Of a DNA stretch of 9,849 nt, positions 7,201 to 9,849 are shown piece after piece. Every line of letters begins with the position of its first letter. Position 1 is the stretch's first letter. The notes beneath the pieces are model-generated. The model saw nothing but the letters and a program-made list of their open reading frames with translations, was not told the origin of the DNA and did not search any database. The position numbers and the translations under genes are program-made. Source of the stretch: Acidobacteriota bacterium (GTDB taxonomy: Bacteria; Acidobacteriota; UBA890); the NCBI GenBank assembly GCA_030609765.1, contig JAUWTE010000079.1, positions 1 through 9,849 of the forward strand. The letters run 5' to 3'.

Positions 7201-8978
7201 CCTCTGCCACGACGCTGCTCGGCGTATTGCCTCTGGCCATGAAGTTCGGTGGCGACTACGAGATCTGGCCCCCGTTTGCCATCACGATTCTGGGCGGCCT
7301 TTCCGTTTCGATGGTCTCGACACTGATCTTCATTCCTGTTGCCTATATGGGCATCGATCAGGTGAAGGAATGGCTACGTAGTATGGGTTGGATTGGTGTG
7401 TCCATCGCCACCCTGGCCACTGCCGCGACCTCCTACGCCTTTCACCTGCGCTACGAGAGCATCTACTGGACGGCCTTGGTGGTGGTGCCGTTCTGGTTCG
7501 CTTTCCTGACGATGGTGTGGATTGTCCAGCGCTTGCGACGGCTGCGTGTGGCTGCCAGGAAGGCGGTCGAGCCGATTCGCACGATCCGGCTGAACACGCT
7601 GACCAAGATCTATGGCGCACCCGGGCGCTTGCGCCGCGACTGGGGCCGGTTCGAGCGCCGCACGGCCATTCTCCTGGATGCAGGTGAGGATCCAGTTGAT
7701 CGTGCCGCGATCAAGGAGGGGCTGAGCTGGAAGTTGCCCCTGCTCGTTCTCATGATCCTCATGCTCTTCTACCTCGAGGATCGAGTGTGGGTCTACCTGC
7801 TTGCACTGGCGACCTGGACGCTGGTCGCTCACCTGGCTAGCTCGATCGTGGTCCTGTTGCCGCGGGAGTTGACGCGGCCTCGACGAGGTTTCCGAATCGC
7901 AGCCGGGTTGGCCTTCGCCTTCACGTTCTTCGACTACATCCAGTGGCGCATCGGTCTTCTGTCGGTGACGCTGGCTTCGATCTGCCTGTGGCTGGTGATC
8001 CTGTTCGTGCGCTGGCTGGCGAAGAGGGTGCGTACAGGTGAGGTCAATATCGACAGAATGACGGGGCGGCTCCCGCGCGTCCGCGGAAATGTCTACAAGG
8101 CAGCGTCGAAGGTGCCCTTCATCGGCGTGCGCCGGCCACCTTTCCAGGCACTCATCGGCGTCAACCTGGAGATCGGCAAAGGCATGTTCGGTGTGCTCGG
8201 ACCGAACGGTGCCGGCAAGACGACGCTGATGCTCGTCGTTACTCGCGTTCTCGAGCCGACCTACGGCTCCGTTTCGCTGAATGGAATCAATGTCAAAGAG
8301 TGGGAAAGCCTGCAGGGGATCGTGGGGTACCTACCGCAATCGTTTGGCCTCTACGATCACATGTCCGCATATGAATTCCTCGACTACAGGGCCCTGCTCG
8401 AGGGCCTGCGCGGACAGGTAGAGAGGCGTGACAGGATCCTGTGGTGCCTACAGCAGGTCCACCTCGAAGATCGTAAAGACGACCTGATCGGCTCCTACTC
8501 GGGCGGTATGAGGCAGCGGGTCGGGATCGCGCAGACTCTCTTACATACCCCACGTGTCATCGTCGTCGACGAGCCGACCGCGGGCCTCGATCCGGTCGAG
8601 CGGATTCGCTTCCGCAATCTGCTGGCGCGGCTGAGCCAGGACCGCATCATCATCTTCTCCACCCACATCGTCGAGGACGTTGCCGGGAGCTGCAATCGAC
8701 TGGCAGTGCTCAACAAAGGTCGCGTTCTGTACTCCGGCACACCGAGATCGATGCGCGAGCTGGCCCGTGACCGGGTTTGGGAGGCCGTTCTCTCGGAGGA
8801 CGACTTCCACGAGGCCGAACCCGATCTCAGGCTCATCAGCCACCTGCGAACTCCGGCAGGCATTCGCGCCCGCTTCCTGGCGCGGCAGCCGATGCAGGGG
8901 CTGGCTGCGGAGCCCGTCGAGCCCACACTCGAGGACGCCTATCTTCAGTTGCTGCAGGAATCGAGGGGGCTGGCATGA
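4278..8978 (+). CDS. Fusion of RND permease and ABC transporter ATPase (permease 2 + extra TM helices + NBD)
   Basis: A 1566-residue protein in one unbroken frame. Residues 1 to about 1030 form a complete RND permease: TM1 about 13-31, the TM2-6 block with GMLADNGIVVME (396-407, relay-type Asp400, Asn401), a porter loop with a Gly-rich stretch (639-657), TM8 about 868-886, TM10 GIAVNNGIILID (933-944, Asn937 at the AcrB lysine position), and TM12 ending near 1023. Two further helices follow (about 1038-1056 and 1062-1083). Next come an NBD-strand-like IRLNTLTKIYG (1103-1113) and four predicted helices (about 1153-1166, 1170-1194, 1205-1222, 1226-1247). The ABC ATPase has Walker A GPNGAGKTT (1308-1316), Q-loop Gln1354, signature YSGGMRQ (1407-1413), Walker B VIVVDE (1427-1432), D-loop GLDP (1436-1439), switch His1463 and the C-terminal PTLEDAYLQLL (1549-1559) seen in ABC-2/drug-type ATPases. 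All catalytic residues are present, so ATP hydrolysis is expected. The GTG start overlaps the previous stop (GTGA) without a clear ribosome-binding site, suggesting coupling. Substrate unknown. Confidence 0.92.
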   Translation: MSLSAFAIRRPITTAMFFIAVGLLGVVSLNQLQVELLPEVVYPEIYVALAQPAYSPEQVERDLIMPAEGEVSELSGVVEMESTAMMGQGTLRISFAPSTDMKFALLQVQGRMDRLQPSLPELTQIMVQRFDTSMLSSSVMDIQVLGEGDINWLREFSEQKIRPELEAVEGVVSATVLGGQRSAIEVILDLDQMEAHRISPGRVRTSINSVNQPRAYVGRVYDGNHAYPVSLHGQFTSLREIREVMIDATVPLRLGDMAIVRRGLQERTDLSRVNGMSAVSIRILKEDEANLIDVADELVNTVGRLNVDLAPENIELLVNQNQAELMQGALETLVQAAIVGLILGLVVLFLFLRNVRFVAVLLLAIPASLLLTFNLMYAWDLSLNVLSMCGLALAMGMLADNGIVVMESVFKHFERGKSPRRAARDGTAEVTRAVVASTATTVTVFLPVVFIQSDFQDILRDLALSITFPLLASLLVALTLIPMLGARTLSQKSLRPLGTGRLMGMYTVLLKAGLRHRVRVSVIVGVVLLVSLIAAFFLMLQQEVMQEESQFTVYASLADGATLEVTDEVVRKVEDAIRELDGVERFITSVQERQGSVSVQLVALADRPEGVSVDQLKDQLEEDTSEIPDAVVGYDPPTGLGGGGGGARIGGSSGSGGFSLDFGAQSEMAVVRGHDFATLQMIAEDLLYRLEEVEDIDVNSVQSDVQRSAPEVQVIPDAVAMFDRAIDIGDLLGAIEGSSVEGFRTSIAFLEADGTETPIEVRPVEDPETQQIDVDDLRRLPILTPSGEFTPMEEVSRVRTDEGRRSILRTDRTRRVVVSYNFLDEVLDSQPRLDAARRMVRVMAQDLYLPEGYSIEIIEGEVDTVYYWMMGIAAILVYMILASLFESFASPIVIFCTLPTAAIGSVWALILSGTGLTSQAGPMALLGLVVLIGIAVNNGIILIDAISTLRSRHGYRRERAVLVAGRSRVRPILMTSATTLLGVLPLAMKFGGDYEIWPPFAITILGGLSVSMVSTLIFIPVAYMGIDQVKEWLRSMGWIGVSIATLATAATSYAFHLRYESIYWTALVVVPFWFAFLTMVWIVQRLRRLRVAARKAVEPIRTIRLNTLTKIYGAPGRLRRDWGRFERRTAILLDAGEDPVDRAAIKEGLSWKLPLLVLMILMLFYLEDRVWVYLLALATWTLVAHLASSIVVLLPRELTRPRRGFRIAAGLAFAFTFFDYIQWRIGLLSVTLASICLWLVILFVRWLAKRVRTGEVNIDRMTGRLPRVRGNVYKAASKVPFIGVRRPPFQALIGVNLEIGKGMFGVLGPNGAGKTTLMLVVTRVLEPTYGSVSLNGINVKEWESLQGIVGYLPQSFGLYDHMSAYEFLDYRALLEGLRGQVERRDRILWCLQQVHLEDRKDDLIGSYSGGMRQRVGIAQTLLHTPRVIVVDEPTAGLDPVERIRFRNLLARLSQDRIIIFSTHIVEDVAGSCNRLAVLNKGRVLYSGTPRSMRELARDRVWEAVLSEDDFHEAEPDLRLISHLRTPAGIRARFLARQPMQGLAAEPVEPTLEDAYLQLLQESRGLA
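7575..8978 (+). other. ABC nucleotide-binding domain region, apparently interrupted by a four-helix membrane insert
   Basis: Sub-feature of the fusion protein, residues 1100-1566. The sequence IRLNTLTKIYG (1103-1113) matches the usual first strand of ABC-2/drug-type ATPases. In ordinary members Walker A follows about 25 residues later; here it begins at 1308. The intervening stretch holds a basic segment (1114-1127), an acidic, probably soluble stretch (about 1135-1150), four hydrophobic helices (about 1153-1247) and a basic return segment (1249-1286). The domain then resumes as FQALIGVNLEIGKG (1289-1302) before Walker A. An alternative is that the true first strand lies around 1268-1275, directly before the rest of the domain, and that 1103-1113 is a relic or chance match. 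Confidence 0.6.
8963..8969 (+). promoter_or_regulatory. Shine-Dalgarno sequence for the ABC-2 permease gene
   Basis: A GAGGGGG run lies five bases upstream of the ATG at 8975, inside the end of the fusion gene. It is the clearest ribosome-binding site in the window and supports 8975 as the start, rather than an upstream in-frame extension that would overlap the fusion gene by about 200 bases. Confidence 0.6.
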
Positions 8979-9739
8979 CCGAGAGGGCCGGCATGATCGG
9001 TATGGAGCAGTCCACCACTGTCCTGAGCTGGAGAGATCTGCTTTCGAGTACCTGGCGGTTGTATTACCTCAGCTTCCGCATCACGTTTCGGCGCAAGATC
9101 TTCTTCATGACGGCCGGCGTTCTGACCTACTACGTGCTTCTGTATGTGCTCTCTGTGTACCAGCCGGGGGAGGGACTCAGCGTGGAGGGTGCGCTCTTCG
9201 TTCTCCTCGAGCTCCCCGGTTCAGTGTTGGGGATCTATCTGGCGATGGACCTGGTGGCGAAGGAGCGAGACAGGCAGACTCTCGAAACATTGTTCAGTAC
9301 CGCCAGCTCCCACTACCTGATCTGGATCGTGCGGCTCCTCTCGGTGTACGCGGTGTTGCTGCTGGCGTTGCTGGTGATGAGCACCATTTCTTATTTCTTC
9401 TTCGCTGAGTTTCCCTTCATCTTGGGGGGGCTGAACGCCTTTCTGCCCGCCTTCTTGTTCGCCAACGTGACGTTCTTCTTCTCGGCCTATGCCCGGGGAG
9501 CCAATACCGCCGGAATGCTGGGCGTGGGAGTCCTGCTGCTCGTGCTGATGACCTCGGAGCTCTTCGAGGGCACGAGCTACTACATCTTCATGAATCCCTT
9601 CGAGATGCCCGCGGGTGGGGCGGAGTTCCTCTGGTACGAGAAAGTGCTACTGAACCGCCTGGGGGTGTTCGCCGCCGGCGCTCTCCTGCTCTTTCTGGCC
9701 CTGCGACGGATGGAGCAGCGCGAGAAATTCCTCGGTTAG
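8975..9739 (+). CDS. ABC-2 type transporter permease
   Basis: Integral membrane protein of 254 residues with six predicted helices, the usual size and topology of an ABC-2 permease subunit. An N-terminal amphipathic segment with RLYYLSFRITFRRK precedes TM1. The cytosolic loop after TM2 carries AMDLVAKERDRQTLETLFSTA, which matches the family pattern E-R-[DE]-x-x-T-L-E-x-L-x-x-[ST]. TM3, a TM4/TM5 pair (AFLPAFLFANVTFFF, then GMLGVGVLLLVLM) and TM6 near the C-terminus (FAAGALLLFLALRRM) follow. Such proteins form the membrane path for an ABC ATPase that exports lipids, drugs, polysaccharides or peptides, and no separate ATPase gene is in the window. The likely partner is therefore the ATPase domain fused to the preceding RND permease, whose stop overlaps this start (ATGA). 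In-frame ATGs at 8993 and 9002 are less likely starts. Substrate unknown. Confidence 0.88.
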   Translation: MTERAGMIGMEQSTTVLSWRDLLSSTWRLYYLSFRITFRRKIFFMTAGVLTYYVLLYVLSVYQPGEGLSVEGALFVLLELPGSVLGIYLAMDLVAKERDRQTLETLFSTASSHYLIWIVRLLSVYAVLLLALLVMSTISYFFFAEFPFILGGLNAFLPAFLFANVTFFFSAYARGANTAGMLGVGVLLLVLMTSELFEGTSYYIFMNPFEMPAGGAEFLWYEKVLLNRLGVFAAGALLLFLALRRMEQREKFLG

Positions 9740-9757
9740 CCCGGATTTCTCAACGGG
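9740..9757 (+). other. Weak hairpin directly after the last stop codon
   Basis: CCCG (9740-9743) can pair with CGGG (9754-9757) across a ten-base loop immediately after the permease stop. There is no T-run, so this is not a convincing intrinsic terminator. It may instead be the outer edge of a larger repeat that continues past the window. Confidence 0.2.
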
Positions 9758-9806
9758 TGGCGTAGCGAGCGAGTGCGAGGGCGTGTGAGGGCAAGGCGCG
9801 CGCCGA

Positions 9807-9849
9807 TTCGGGCGCGGAGACGTACTTGTCAGTACGTCGAGCACCCGAA
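9807..9849. repeat. Imperfect inverted repeat, cut by the window end
   Basis: GACGTACT (9819-9826) and AGTACGTC (9831-9838) are perfect inverted arms around a TGTC loop. Outside them, TTCGGG (9807-9812) pairs with CCCGAA (9844-9849), with a mismatched stretch between that still allows a GC/GC pair. The outer arm reaches the last base, so the palindrome may be longer. It is intergenic, lacks a T-tract, and could be an extragenic palindromic repeat, an mRNA-stabilising hairpin or a terminator of unusual type. Confidence 0.55.

Noticed and set aside
8777..8974. Upstream extension of the ABC-2 permease frame
   Set aside because: It would overlap the conserved C-terminus of the fused ATPase by about 200 bases. 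The ATG at 8975 has a good ribosome-binding site and the usual ATGA overlap.
7383..8978. Separate gene for the ABC part starting at the in-frame ATG at 7383
   Set aside because: No stop codon separates it from the RND part, no ribosome-binding site stands out before 7383, and the frame continues directly from TM12. A fusion is the simpler reading, though internal initiation cannot be excluded.
8680..9408. Plus-strand frame spanning the end of the fusion gene and the ABC-2 permease
   Set aside because: Its translation is rich in Arg, Ser and Pro, lacks membrane segments, and overlaps two supported genes in another frame.
9740..9757. Intrinsic terminator for the operon
   Set aside because: The stem is only four pairs and no T-tract follows.

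Overview
This GC-rich window carries one four-gene, plus-strand unit for an envelope transport machine. It starts near position 74 and ends at 9739. In order, the genes encode a lipoprotein-type periplasmic adaptor (membrane fusion protein) of an RND efflux pump, a full-length RND permease of 1042 residues, a 1566-residue protein in which a second RND permease is fused to extra membrane segments and an ABC ATPase domain, and a six-helix ABC-2 type permease. Neighbouring genes overlap by 1 to 4 bases (TGATG, GTGA, ATGA), so the four products are probably translationally coupled and made together.

The lipobox, the periplasmic adaptor and the tripartite RND architecture point to a diderm (Gram-negative-type) bacterium. 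High GC and the divergent sequences would suit a soil, marine or sediment lineage such as a proteobacterium, myxobacterium-like group or acidobacterium. I cannot assign a taxon from this window. No outer-membrane TolC-like factor and no regulator lie inside it. Either could be upstream of position 1, downstream of 9849 or elsewhere.

Layout: 1-73 is a short leader with no supportable gene or promoter. 74-1153 is the adaptor. 1153-4281 is RND permease 1. 4278-8978 is the RND-ABC fusion. 8975-9739 is the ABC-2 permease. 9740-9849 is non-coding and contains an inverted repeat cut by the window edge.

The notable feature is the fusion protein. Residues about 1-1030 are a complete 12-helix RND permease with the usual halves. 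Residues about 1035-1090 add two membrane helices, then comes a sequence resembling the first strand of an ABC nucleotide-binding domain (1100-1113), then four more predicted helices (about 1153-1248). The rest of an apparently intact ABC ATPase follows, with Walker A, Q-loop, signature, Walker B, D-loop and switch histidine (about 1281-1566). The next gene supplies an ABC-2 permease, the normal partner of such an ATPase. The locus therefore appears to couple a proton-motive-force-type RND pump physically to an ATP-driven ABC exporter. I know of no characterised system of this kind, and its substrate cannot be read from the sequence.
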